The position numbers and the translations under genes are program-made. A stretch of 64,000 nt of DNA from Macrotrachela quadricornifera (taxonomy: Eukaryota > Rotifera > Eurotatoria > Philodinida > Philodinidae): the NCBI GenBank assembly GCA_022393335.1, contig JAJEKB010001195.1, positions 582,166-646,165 of the forward strand. The letters run 5' to 3'. Below are positions 10,516-23,432 of the stretch, piece by piece (the stretch's first letter is position 1; each line of letters starts with the position of its first letter). The notes below the pieces were generated by a model. The model ran no database searches, had not been told where the DNA came from, and was given only the letters and a program-made list of their open reading frames with translations.

Positions 10516-11143
10516 CTTACGAGAGAACATACGAAGATGTCCAAGCCGTTTAGACCACATCTGTTGAGTATATATAAATTTTAATGAGATATGAAAAGCT
10601 TAAAAATGATTCGTTCTTTCGCGTTTTTGCTCTCCAGATATCGAATTTTTCAGAAGTTTTCTTCAAAGAATCCTATATTCGTAGTAAAATCGTATTAAGA
10701 AATTTTGACTTGAGACATTGCCCATATCAATCTTTTAAGTAGGGTAAGATATACACAAAATTTCAGAATTATTTATCATAGCTTTTAAGAGATATGCATT
10801 TCCTAAAGTATAACGTCTTTTCTAGAATATGTGTCGAAATGAACCTATATTTTAGGAAATGTATATCTCCTAAAGGTTATTTGAAATAATTCTGAAATTT
10901 TGCGTAAAACCTACGCTATTTGAGAAGTTAATATAGGGAATGTCTCAGATCAGAATTCGGTAATATGATTTTTCTATAAATGTGAAATTCTTTGGGAATA
11001 CTCCTTAAAAAATCGATATCTGGGAAACAAAAATACGAAAAGATAAACCATCATTAGGCTTTTCATACCTGAATAGAGTCTACTTATGGCCAAAAGATGC
11101 GATCTAAACTGTTCGAACACCTCGATGTGTTTCCTCGTTAGTG
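10516..11143. repeat. Second, older inverted-repeat element, arms about 290 bases
   Basis: The left arm (about 10516-10805) and right arm (about 10855-11143) are imperfect reverse complements. Outer ends read CTTACGAG on the left and CTAACGAG when the right end is complemented. Inner pairs include AATTTCAGAATTATTT against AAATAATTCTGAAATT, and GCATTTCCTAAAGTATA against TATATTTTAGGAAATG-like sequence. Divergence is clearly higher than in the adjoining foldback at 9187-10515. The two elements abut with no visible gap. No coding capacity is seen. It fits a decayed non-autonomous DNA transposon. Confidence 0.7.
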
Positions 11144-12207
11144 AAGACAGTCATTGTTCATGGCACATGCTATGCCATCTATTATAAGGCATTATTATTG
11201 ATTTGTATGAAATATTTGATCGCATTTATAATGCTAGGATCTTATAAAGACAATATAGATGTGGGATTTTTATATACTAAAAATAATACAAAATGTATGG
11301 CAATATCAAATTTGAAAGCATAAGGCACCGATCAAATGGATATCGTGCATCTTACGAACTAAATGTAATTAAAAAAAACATGATGTTTAATAATTTTCGA
11401 CCTCAATTGATTTTGTAATCTAAAATCTAATTCTTTTTCTGTAAGAAATATTGATTCTCAAAGAGATAAATAATGATTTTATGCTTAATTCTGAATTAAT
11501 ATTAATGGTTTATTCTGTCGTATAGATGCATAATGAATAACAATCATTATTTTCACGTCAAAAATAATAAATCTTGACTTCAATCCTATGATAGTATAGT
11601 GTGATAAAAGTGTTGAAGTCATCAAGTTGTCCTATTTTAGTATAATTTGAGACTATTGTGAGTTAATGACGTTCTTTCACGCTATGATGCTTGAAGCAGA
11701 ATAATATATTTTTCTTGACAGCTAATTTCTTAATGTCAATCATTAATGAGTTTAAAATGTAATTTGTGTGTAACATATACAAACAATATTTTCTTTAAGC
11801 CAATAAACCCACATACTGCAGACAGTCTGTTGGTTTCCAAATGCAATATATGTGCATGTTATTAAATAGTTTTCAAAAGGTTATTGAGTATACATTTGTC
11901 TGATACTATAATTATCTTCTATCTGTTAAACGTAGAGACCCTATGATATAAGTCTTGAACGAGAAAAATGATTTTTTTTTCTATAAATACTTTTATCAGA
12001 ATACATGCTCAAGTTCAATATTTACACAATGTAGTCTCATTTGACACTTACAACAGTTTGAATATGTTGATAATATTTATGAGAAAAATAATTAAGTACT
12101 TAAAAGCATTCAATACAACAAAATTGTACTTCATGCACATTTTTCAGTATTTCTTTTTCTATTGCGTTTTTCATTCTACGTCATTTCTTTGTTTTTATAA
12201 TTGAGTG
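11144..12207. other. Intergenic, upstream of the secreted PAN/EB-like gene
   Basis: AT-rich sequence. An open frame of 78 codons at 11968-12204 is hydrophobic and ends just before the real ATG; it has no family resemblance and I take it for chance. Promoter elements cannot be singled out. Confidence 0.45.
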
Positions 12208-13648
12208 ATGACGTTCTTACAAAATATCTGTGTTGTCTTTGCGATCACCATTGGTTTTTTAAAGCCCGATATGTCATCCATTATCAATTTATACAGTGCA
12301 GGGACTGATTTCATTCCAGTAAATCCACACGAATGGCTGGGTGATTATTCATTAGAACAAACCCATTTAGGTTGTTCTTTTTTATGTCATCAAGATCCAC
12401 AATGTCGCACTTTCGTAACCGATCCACCAATATGCCGTTTATATGAAGGTTCTCGTAACACTGGACAAATTGTTTCTGCAATGTCAGCAAGCAGTAAAGT
12501 TGGTGAAATAATCTATGATAATATTAATTTAACATCAGCATACAATCAAACATGTGATCATTGCTATCCAGATAGATATCTTGTATGCAAAAATGATCGA
12601 TGCCAATGTCCACCAAATACATTTTGGAATGATAAAGATCAGTGTATGAATCAGCAATTTGTTGATTCATCATTATCATGTGAAAAAGATAGCTGGTGCC
12701 GCCAAGACATGAATATAACCTGCTATTGTAAAAAGTGTCAATGTCCATTAGGAACTTTCTGGGAGAATAAGATGTGCATTCCTCAATTCTTGGAAGGTGC
12801 ATCTTGCAACATGAGTAATCAATGTCGAAACGATCTACAGTTAGTTTGTTCAAGAATAAATAAAACATGCATAGGTATGTTTGAAAATTTTTATTAGAAC
12901 TGATTTTGATACACATGTTTTGATTGATGCATAAATTCTCCATTCAAACTAAGAGCTGGATAAGAATCCTTACTCTATCAATAGTTCATAGAATCAATAT
13001 AGGTTACTTTTAATGTATCCATTGTACATTCTTTTACTATGCCACTTTTCGAAAAATTAGGTGCCGTTTTTTTCTTGAATAATAAATAGATTATGATTTT
13101 TCGTATACAGATCATTGGTAAACTTTTTAAGTGATGTTTAATTTAATTTTTGCTCATTTTAACTTTAGCAGAATATAAGTTTTCATTTAGGTTTATCTTC
13201 ACAAAGAATTAATGTTATAGATGCAATTATTCCAGTCAAATTTTCATATCTTAGTGAAACACTTGTTGCAAGTGGTGAGGAATGGTGGACAGCATTTGAT
13301 GGTAATATGTATTCTGGATGGAATTCTTATATGGGTGGTGAACCTAATCTGATGTTTGTAACATTTGATGATGAATATCTGTTGACTTCGATGCAACTTA
13401 CGGTCTACGGTGATCAAGTGCATGATCCAAAAATAATTGAACTCTATTTAGATGAAAATGCAACATGTCTTGTGGCAAATTTTTCATTTCCTTTAGCACC
13501 TGGAACTTTCTACACCTATCCAGCTTCATCCTTGTCTAGTCTTAGCATGCCAATTGTAACCAAGTATCTGTTAATAAATATTCCTGAACGTCAAACAAAT
13601 TGGCAAACTTATTTAACTGAATTACCATTCTATGGAATACCTTATTAA
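12208..13648 (+). CDS. Secreted cysteine-rich protein with PAN-like, EB-like and galactose-binding-like regions
   Basis: Exons 12208-12874 and 13191-13648 join in phase 1 to give 374 residues. I chose the ATG at 12208; the frame is open one codon earlier but begins with GTG. Residues 1-19 (MTFLQNICVVFAITIGFLK) look like a signal peptide. Residues about 25-95 resemble a short PAN/apple segment (LGCSFLCHQDPQCRTFV). Residues about 110-220 hold repeated Cys motifs such as CKNDRCQCPPNTFW and CKKCQCPLGTFWENKMC, like EB/EGF-type modules. The second exon has a single all-beta-looking region with GEEWWTAFDGNMYSGWN and FVTFDDEYLLTSMQLTVYG, suggestive of a discoidin/F5-8C galactose-binding fold. Several N-x-S/T sites are present. 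Likely extracellular adhesion or recognition; no specific function can be given. Confidence 0.75.
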
Positions 13649-15510
13649 ACAATCTTAACAATTCTCAAAATGACTGCTTTTAAAACATTCGAAATGAAAC
13701 ATAAAATAGTTGTTTTTAATGACTGTCTTTATATAATCAATAAATAATTAAAATAAATGAATAATATATTAATCAATAGTGTGTATGACACAGTACCACG
13801 TCATCTCAAAATAATTGTAAATCAATTTGAAAATTTTACAGTAGTGATTTATTCATTAATGGATTGAATCAAAAATGTTTCTGAAAAAATAGTTAGATTA
13901 AAGGATGTTTCAATTGGCAATCATTAGTTTGAAGCTAAGTCGTAAGAAAAAAAATCATCATTTCACTATCGCTAAATAGATTAAAAAAAGTTTAGCTAGA
14001 AAAAAAATAATTTCTCAGCTTTCATTTTAATTATTTTCTGTTACCAAAAGTATAAAATTTTGTAGAAGAAATTTACATAAAACCTAACTATTCTTATGTA
14101 GTGAGTACAATTTGCATACACAAAACAATCAATATGAGATGCTTTCGAATTCTTCCATTCATGTCAATAGAATTCTATTAATTTCCTTGAAATACTTCAA
14201 TTTCTTCATGCGATTGAATTCCTCGATCTCTTACAACTCTTTGATCCTCTTAAATTTCAGGAATTCTATAGGATTCCCAATTTCTAGATAGTGGATATAT
14301 TTCATTCAGTTGTATTCTTTATTGTAATACTCTCGATAACAGAGCAACATTCAAAACGATGATTAATGTTACAAGGAAGACTTTACTAAAAATAATATTA
14401 CGAAGTATTAAAATATTATAACTTTGAGTCAATAGTGGCACACTTCCATAGATTTATTTAGTGCTAGATGGTATTCAAGTTTCATTTGACTATGAAATGC
14501 GGAGCGAAGCTCGAAATTTCGATACACAAGCAATCGAAAAATCGTCAAATCAATGCATTAATAATTATATATGAAACCATCTTTTAAAGCCCACTAACGT
14601 CCAAAAAAAATTAATTTTATTCAAATTTATTGATTTTGTCATTTATAGGACGTTAGATACAGAAAAATATTTGCTATCGAATGCAGTATGGTTTTTTGAT
14701 TTTACGATGAATTTTAAGAGAGAGTCCATGAAAAAACCGACCTTTTTTCAGAAGGCTAGTATCTGTCAAATTTTATTTTGTTTTTCTTTGTATGCTAGAT
14801 CTATGGAGCATGTTATGAAACTAAGAAAGCCAAAATATCTCGTTTTAAACATGTTCCCTTGAGAAGATTCAGGTCAAACAAGTTCCATCTCTAAGAATAA
14901 ATATGTGTTTTTAGCTGTTTGTAGTCATTCTTAGTGCTTAATCGAATTTTTTTGATCAAAAGTCCGACAAAGCTGGTTTATGTGCCATTCACTAGAGGAA
15001 GTGAAAGCCTACAAATAGTGTTATTTTGAACCGATTTGATACTATACTTGACTCACCAGGTTTAAAATCTTTGAAAATTATGGAACCCTTAGTATGGCCA
15101 TTTTTCAAGTATCTCGCATAATTTGACATGTTATTTTAGAGACTCTACGACGTTTTTTTTTGTTTGCTATACGCACGAATCAATTTTAAATCGAATGATG
15201 TATAAAATATTAAATGAAAATTATCAGAACAGGCCTCCAAATGTGACGATGTATGATATAGAAAAAGTAACATGTTTATAAAATAGATACAGTTTTTTGC
15301 TGGAAAGCTTTATTTTACCAAAAATATCTAACAAATCAATGTTCAGCAATACAAACTGACTTGGATTTCATGTTGAAACAGAGATTCTCAGTCAAATTTA
15401 AATGTATTGATCATGAATATCTAGCATGTATTCGTCAAATACATTCTGTAGTTTTTGCCATGTATTTTGATAATTTTTGCACAAGAAAATTAGAAACTGA
15501 TTCAAAATTA

Positions 15511-15877
15511 ATAACATATTCAGAATCAACATAAAAGCTGAATGTATTAGCAAGTATTTTGAATTTTTTTGGGTGGTTTTGTTTTTTATCGAAAAATTTA
15601 CCGTAGTCTTATTCAGAGGTTTATTGGAAGAATTGATTCCTGACAAAACTCTGTTTTTATGAGTCCGAAACCTTCTATTTTGTGTCTCAGTAGCATTTTA
15701 AAGCCTTAGAATTTTGTTTCGAGTGTTAAAATATTTTATTAAATATATTGATTTTTACTAAAAAATTCCTGAGGGGGACCACAGTAAATTTTTCGATACA
15801 GAATAAAGTCGTCAAAAAAATTCAAAATACTTACTAATACACTCAGCTTTTTATGCTGATTCCGAATGTATTATTAG
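15511..15877. repeat. Diverged inverted repeat, arms about 100 bases
   Basis: The left arm (about 15511-15611) and right arm (about 15776-15877) pair through AAGTATTTTGAATTTTTTT and AAAAAAATTCAAAATACTT, TATCGAAAAATTTAC and GTAAATTTTTCGATA, and flanking blocks with mismatches. The loop is about 165 bases. Probably a fragment of an old non-autonomous transposon. Confidence 0.6.
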
Positions 15878-16211
15878 CATGCTGGCTATTCCAATGAGAA
15901 AAACATAGTACTTGCCCTATGTCCACTTTTTATTTTCTCGTTGATTATATAATATATTATTTTTCCAGTGTATTACGTTTACATATTACAAAAATAAGTT
16001 TTAAATATATCTTCAATGTTTTTTTATGCAACATATAATTCAATTGTCTCCCTTAGATCAGGGCCTTCTTTTGTTTTCATTTACATGAGTAAAGAAGAAA
16101 AGTTTGTTTTATATTGAAACGTTTTTTGTAATAAAAACATCTGAAATTGACCATTCACTTTTTTCTCAAATAAAGACAAAGTGCTATGTTTTTTAGGATT
16201 TTATTATGTTT

Positions 16212-16325
16212 AGTGCATCATATGCTGTTCAACCTAGAATATCGTACCGATACGTTCCAAGAATTCTAACACAGTCAACTAGTTGCATCTAGCAAATTCT
16301 AGCTCCAAATATCATATGATGCACT
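16212..16325. repeat. Short unit bounded by 13-base perfect inverted repeats
   Basis: AGTGCATCATATG (16212-16224) and CATATGATGCACT (16313-16325) are exact reverse complements flanking 88 bases. It may be a very small MITE or a chance palindrome pair; no target duplication is evident. Confidence 0.4.
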
Positions 16326-18196
16326 GGACAGTCAACGTGTTAATAATAGTACTGAAAATTTTGAAAGCGTCTTTAAATTTATTACATACAGAAACGCGAT
16401 AGTATTAATTTAAAAATGGATAATAATAAATAATATGTTCCACTATATATGATGTGAAAAAAACAAATAACAAGAATGACGCTTATATATTGTATACATA
16501 TAAGAAAAGTAAGATTATCACATGTAATAGACGTAAGGTTTTCCAATCATTATAACTTTTTCATATCATACCCGTAAATATTTGTATCCTTTTATTCAGG
16601 ATAGTTGATATTCCGAAATGAAATCAATCTAGTTTTATTTTGTAGTCTACATAAATAAAAACAGCTTACTGAAAATGGCTATAATTGTATCACGAAGATG
16701 TCATTTTGTTATAAAGTACTGTATACATTTTCAATACATTACATATTTCTATTTATTTTCCCAAACAAAGGTTTTGATATATATATCCTCACCAATACAA
16801 AACTCCCAGTAACATTTTTATCGAAACGACTTAAATGAATCTTCTATTATAAATCTATAGATATGAGCGCAATTCACCAATGATTTTATTTTAAGTTACA
16901 CGACTACATAATTTATATATTGATGTTCAACAGAATACAGTGTACCAGTTGTCTGTAACTCATACAGATTATTACTACATTTTGAATTTTTTTTTATGTT
17001 ACATAATCATTAGAATTCTGAGATTATTATACTATATCATTAGATTTGTACACCTCTTTATTAATCACATAATAGTTTCATTGAACCTTTTCGAAGGAAT
17101 AATACTTTCGATTTGAATAAATAGTGCAATGTCTATAAGATTTGCAAAAATTACATTTTTAGATAATATATTAAGCGTATTATATGAAAGAAACAATTAC
17201 AATAAACAATATCATTTGTATGGTGCAGCAATAACTGATAAACATTTTTGCTCTATATTTAAAATCTTTTCAAATGCAGAGAAAAATTTAATAGAATATC
17301 ACTTGTACTTTATAAAAGTTTATCTACATCAATGAATCAATATGTTGAGTACATTAGAAAAATATAGTTACATTTGCATTATAGCTTTATTTTAAACTTC
17401 CTTTATATTATCCATATTTTCTGATAAGGTCTAGTTAAAAAATTTCTCTTTATGATTAATTTAAGTAAAAATCATAGAGAAATACGATATAATCGTTATC
17501 CTGTCAACATATTGTTTGAGCACTTGAATGATTAATATTATAAAATATATATTAATATTGAAAGGATATCTCCATTGTCGACAGCAATTGAGATAAGATG
17601 AAAGAATAATATTAACATTCAGACTCATAATATGATAAAGAACAAAGATTCAAAGCATAAACATATGCCACAGATAAGAATTAATCAGTATCTAACACAG
17701 CAGGAGAAGAGAAATGTAATTATAAATATTTAAAAAAATTTAATAAATTAATTTATTTAATGTTTTGTTACATTCCTTGTTATTCTGCAATATTTTTACA
17801 TCCAAATTTCTATAATAAACGATGGTACAAATAGTAAAAATTATTCATTTGATACTGCTGTCAAATTTAAAAAAGAGAAACAATAAAAATATCAAAATTA
17901 AATCATCATCCAATTACTGAAAATAAAATTGTGAAAAACTAAAATATACATAACAAAGTAACAGGCAAAATATTGTTATTGAAAGGTAATAAAAAAAAAC
18001 AAACAAACAAAAAAATTCACAAATCTCATACATATATATGTATTGTTCAAAAAGCTATACACTGGGCTTTATTGTCAATATAGTCACCGTTATCAAAAGC
18101 ACATATATAAAAAAAAACAAGATGACTAGTGGAATGAGGAATTGTCGAAGGAGTGAGTAAATAAATAAACAAGTTTTAATATAATATAAACTAAAA

Positions 18197-21100
18197 TCAA
18201 GAATGATTTTCATGTAATGTAATTATTGGTTTTTTTACAGTTGATAATTCAATTGGTGTATCATCTTGATCATAAAGTAATGAACTCATTTCAACAATTG
18301 TTGCTCGATTAGGAATACCATTTGATACAAGATATTCAAGTTCATTAAATGCTTCTAATGTTGGACGTTGATTTGCTAATGTTTGCATTTCAAATGTATC
18401 AGTACTTTCACTTTTTTTTGCTTTATGAGTCATTTTAGGTAAAACTGCATCATAAGAAAGATAACCATTACGATGTAATTGATTTGAATATGGTGTAACA
18501 CTTGCTTGTCGTGATTGTGCTTGTGGTGTAAATTTAGTATTCATTGAATAAGTAGATTTACTAATAGATGTACGAATTTTATTACCGAATAATAATGAAA
18601 AACATTTACAATTATTATAATGAAGAATTTCAAAGAAAGCATTTCGAAATTCTCTAAATAAATAAATAATATTGCATGATAAAAATGTTCATAGAAATGA
18701 AATTGAATATAATAAGAAGATTTATAAAATTTGATAGAATTATGAAATTCTATATATAGATATGAATTTACGATATTTAGATATTTTACTAGGTCAAAGT
18801 GTTTTTATATTGCACAAATCATTATCTTATATTTCATAATTAATGTTTTCGATAAACAAAAATTATACTGTTAAAGAAATATTTCTTTTAAAATACTATT
18901 AACTTTGTAAATATATAATATACATTTTATTGGATGTTGAAAAAAGTGAGAAAAAAAGTTCTTTATAGGATAGAAAAGCTCTTGTAAACATTTTTTTTCA
19001 ATATTAGATAGTTATATTGATTGAAGAAAAGAAGTTTTATTGAATTTTTTCTGTCATTTCCACCGTGAAATTTCTTTTATCGAAATATACGATCAATAAT
19101 TAAATTATAAATATTAATAAGATGTTTTTTATAATCATATTGGAGCAAATATCATATTGATTTATATGTGTGAATCAATTATATGATAAAACGAGAATTT
19201 TTTTTGTATATACAATTTAAATGTAAATTTTTCGAAAAATTGATATGACATGAAGCAAAAAAAAGTCATCTAAGGATGAATTTGTTTTTCTGTTTAAGAT
19301 TAATTCCGAATGTATCTTTTTGTTTTTGATGACTATAAAGTAGAAGGGAGATTAATTCATATATTAAGCATCATTTTTTCCAATTCCCATAACACAATAT
19401 GCCAAAAAGTTCAAGTTTTTGAATAATTCATAAAGAAATATGATAAAGATTCATCATGGAAATAAGTTTTTTTCTCTTTCTATGAGATTTCGAAATTGAC
19501 ATGAAAGACAAGAAAAACACATTCTGATGTACATATCTGCTTTAATAATAATTCAATATCTATAAATGATTATCTTAATCAAGAAAATATTCATTCTTAT
19601 GATGCTTGGAAAACTAAACGTCATTCATTAATCATAACCTTTTTTTTTTCATCAAATAATTCATTATTATCATCCAACTGATGAATTGACATTTTCTTTT
19701 TTTTTCTTTGCAACAAAATCTATTTCTTATCTCGAATATTAATTGATACGAATTTATGACATACAACAAGAAACTCCGATAAGTTTTATAGCATCGACGT
19801 CGTTAAAATCTCAATGTATTAGTTATTACCATACAATAGATTCTTTTTTCCATGTCGTATACTCTTTTCTTTTCAATTCTTTCCGAAATAAAGAACGAAC
19901 GGATATATTTTCTTTCGGATAATTACGCAGTTTAATAAGAAATAAAGTACAATAACTTACTTATTTGAAAATGCATAAATTACTGGATTACAAAACGAAT
20001 TAGCATAACCTAAATACATTGATAAATATTTTTCTAAATAAAAAAAACAAAAAAAAAACCTACCAATCCATGTTATATAACGTTCTAAAGATGGATTTAC
20101 ACATACATAATCACAATAAGCAAATCGAAGATACATAATAAAAAACGGTAACCAACAAGCAACAAATACACCAACAACAATACCTTAAAATATAAATAAT
20201 TTTATTACATTTTCTTTAATTTTTTTGTCTTGTTCGTACCCAACGTTCTTATAGCTTTAATATTTTTTTTCCATTTAGAACTTTCTAATACAAATTTTTC
20301 ATTACTATGTAAACGTTTAATAATACTTTCAAGTTTTTGTAATTCATGTGAATGTTTTCGTGCTGTTATAAATATTCGACCATAAAGAAAAAGTATTATT
20401 ATAAGTGGAATATAAAATGATGTTGATGATGATATTATCGAATAAATACGATTTGGTCTCATACCACATTCAGTCGAATTAGATGAATCACCAGTAGTTT
20501 TTGATTGACTATAAACACCTAATAAAACTGGACCATAAGAAAGAAGAACACTAATCAACCATATACAACCGATTATAATAAATATTGTTCGTTTAGTCAT
20601 TTTTTGTTTATATTTAAGTGGATTTTCGATAGCAACATATCGATCAAAACTGACAGCAACTGAAATATGAGATAAGAAAATTATCTAAGTAGTCAAAATC
20701 AATTTTTCTAATAAATCAAAAAAAAAATAATTATATAAAAATTTTTTATACAACACCTACCAAGATGTAAAATAGATGCTGTACAAAACGTTATATCATT
20801 TGCTACCCAAACATTACAAAAAACTCTTCCAAATATCCATTTTTGTTTTATTTCATATATAAATCCTGGTATCATAACTGTTGTTGTAACAAGTAAATCA
20901 GCAATTGCAAGTGACATAAGTATAAAATTTGTTGGATGACGTAAACGTTGAACACGACATATTGCCGTGACAACAATGACATTTCCAATAATACTTAATA
21001 GAATGATGATTGAATAAGTCTTTATTAGAAAAAGACGATAGGAAAAAAAATTCAATATTCAAAAATAAAAGAAAATTTTTCTTTCTTCACTTACTATAAT

Positions 21101-21220
21101 TCCAATAATAAGTTCTCCAGTACGTGAAGTTTGGATTGTATTTGGTAAATTATCAATAAGAAATATATTTTGTTTAGATGTTATATTATTACTATCGTCT
21201 GTTTGATTGATATTCATCAT
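18197..21220 (-). CDS. Class A G protein-coupled receptor, biogenic-amine type
   Basis: Six exons (21095-21220, 20761-21019, 20240-20659, 20064-20183, 19961-20009, 18197-18653) with consistent phases give 476 residues. The N-terminus has N-x-T/S glycosylation sites. TM1 carries GNVIVVTA, TM2 SLAIADLLVTT, TM3 ANDITFCTASI followed by SFDRYVAIENPLKY, TM5 SSSTSFYIPLIIILFLYGRI, TM6 KAIRTLGIVVGVFVACWLPF, TM7 WIGYANSFCNPVIYAFSNK. The Asp in ANDI sits 17 residues before the DRY Asp, which is position 3.32, the amine anchor. Serines precede the TM5 proline at the 5.42, 5.43 and 5.46 spacing, as in catechol- or phenol-amine receptors. The CWLPFF motif is classical. So it should bind dopamine, octopamine, tyramine or serotonin; which one cannot be told from the sequence. 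The plasma membrane C-tail is about 140 residues, mostly unconserved. Confidence 0.93.
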
Positions 21221-23400
21221 GAACTATGGACGAATTTCTTACACTATAATGTTAATTTACAAACCGATAGATATAATCAACAACAAATAAATAAAAAAAT
21301 ACAATGATGGAACTAATGAATGGCCCTGATAGATTTGGCTTACTTCTAATACCATCATCCACTGACAGACATGCAAACTTAGTCAAAAAAAATTATGACT
21401 TGTAAATCGAAGACAACTGATATAAGTATCTAAGAAGAGATTGTTGAATATAAAAAAGAATTCTTATTAAGAAAAAATGTTTTACGCGTGCATCAAAAAG
21501 AAAGAGAAATCAAGCATAGCGCCACATACTAATTTCCGTGTCACATCATGACATATAAGACAAAATACGCTCATCTATATCTTGATCAAGCTGTTCATCA
21601 AATCTCTTTTTTGAACATCTATGATATTGATAGAATAAATATTTCAATCATTATTTTAATTTTTAATGTTCTTTATTCTCTATTATTTAATATTAAAGTT
21701 TTTCGATATTTTTTACAATAAAATGAAAACAATATAATAGAACCTACCAATGAGATGGTAGAAATGAGTTTTGTGCTTATTCTTTTGGTGACATACGCTA
21801 ACTGGATGTAGTACAATCGAAAGAAATATGATAGAAATGCGTTCTATTTTCGAAAGAAAAAAAAAAGTTTTTATGTGGTATTAATTCAAGTATGAAATGT
21901 GTCTGTTGACATGATTGATCGTTTGCCGTCTATCGAATCTAAAATGTGTTCAAGGAAAGACTTTTAGTATGCATTCATCAGGGAAGAGATAGAGAGATTT
22001 TTTTTTTGCTTCCTCTTTTCTTTCTTTTTTTTCTGCCAGCATCTCGATAAACTGTCGATCGGATTACAACGGTACTGTAGAGAGGAGGAGAAATAAAGAA
22101 TTGATCTCGTTATCGTTGAATATACAGGTTAGGAAAAATACTATATCAAGTGATTTGATAGATTGAAGTACCAGAATGGTGCCAAGATTCAATTTCAGCC
22201 ATAACAGTAGATAAATTTAATATAGATTTTATCACGAAATAATATACAATTCAAACTCATGCTCATATCCAGAAACATATACAATTAAATCACGACAACT
22301 GAAGATTCTATTTTCGGTCAAAATTAATTGCTTCGTCTCTCGCTCTCTTTTTAATAAATAAACTTTATTCTATATAAATAGAATTAAAAAAGTCTAGCAA
22401 CTTGTCATTTGTCTCAAGTATTTTCTTTATAATACGTACCACTGCTATTATATGAATTGTGAACGAGAAATATTGTCATGATTATTTGTAGGAAATATAC
22501 ATTTAAATATAGAGGTTTCAGTTGTTCACAATAATAATAATGAGATCAATCGATTGTATATTTTATGAAAAGCAATTTCTGCAACTAATTCATCTTATTG
22601 AGTTACTCGTACTGAATTGTCATTAACAACTAGTTTACTATATATATAGTATTGTCTCTATTTTCGCGTGTTTAATGTTGGATAAGAAGCAGAAGAGAGA
22701 GAGAGAGAGAAGGACCGAGAGAAGAAAGAATGTTGTGAATGAAGTAACGAGCAAATGAGTAAGAAAAGCTTAGTTCGAGCGAAAATTGGCCACAAAAAAA
22801 AACAAAGAAAAAAAATAGAGAATGACGACGCAAGAAAGAACGAGCAATGAAAAAAAATCGTCAAACGTATGCCATTCATAATTACAATATTCTTTACATA
22901 TATTGAATTTTGTGTAGGAAGCCCTTACTATATATATAAAATTAACAATTGTCTTATTGTTGTTGTACTGTTTTTACCTGTACAATTGGATATGAATCTG
23001 ACGTATATATATTTAATAAACAAAAACAATTATCAATCAAAATAAAAAAAAATATACTTATTTGTTACTATAGCATAAAAAATGATGAATATGTCTAGGA
23101 ATAGTAAATCAATATGATCATGATTTGTATTTGTTTAGTTGTATGAACTTATATCAAAGTCTATATTTAGAATTAATATAACCTTACACAAATGAAGACT
23201 ATTATGTACGACTTTCTTATTTTTCTTTTTCTTGTATTTTTTGTTAATATATATGTTTATGTAAAAAATGTCTATTCGACATGATGTTTATCAAAATCAA
23301 TCATTATCCAACTCGATCACATTTGACAAAGAGATTTTCCTTGATTTCATTTCCATTTTTCAATATTGTGTATTGATGTCTTTGTCAAAAGAGAGAACGA

Positions 23401-23432
<32 letters not shown>

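Larger units (their letters stand above)
13649..18196. other. Gene-poor AT-rich stretch with decayed repeats
   Basis: No spliced gene could be assembled. It holds a diverged inverted repeat (15511-15877) and a short palindrome-ended unit (16212-16325), both listed separately. A small hairpin-like pair TAACGTCC/GGACGTTA brackets about 50 bases near 14590-14660. The last part (about 17700-18196) is probably the 3' UTR and downstream region of the GPCR gene. Confidence 0.5.

Noticed and set aside
11968..12204. 78-codon hydrophobic open frame just before the secreted-protein gene
   Set aside because: Composition is that of translated AT-rich DNA, and it ends before the true ATG with no splice site joining it.
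12524..12943. 139-codon frame antisense to the secreted Cys-rich gene
   Set aside because: It is the shadow of the opposite coding frame, which has a signal peptide, Cys modules and a valid splice.
14588..14660. Hairpin-like TAACGTCC/GGACGTTA pair as a terminator or mobile-element end
   Set aside because: The arms are only eight bases with an AT-rich loop, expected by chance in this much sequence.
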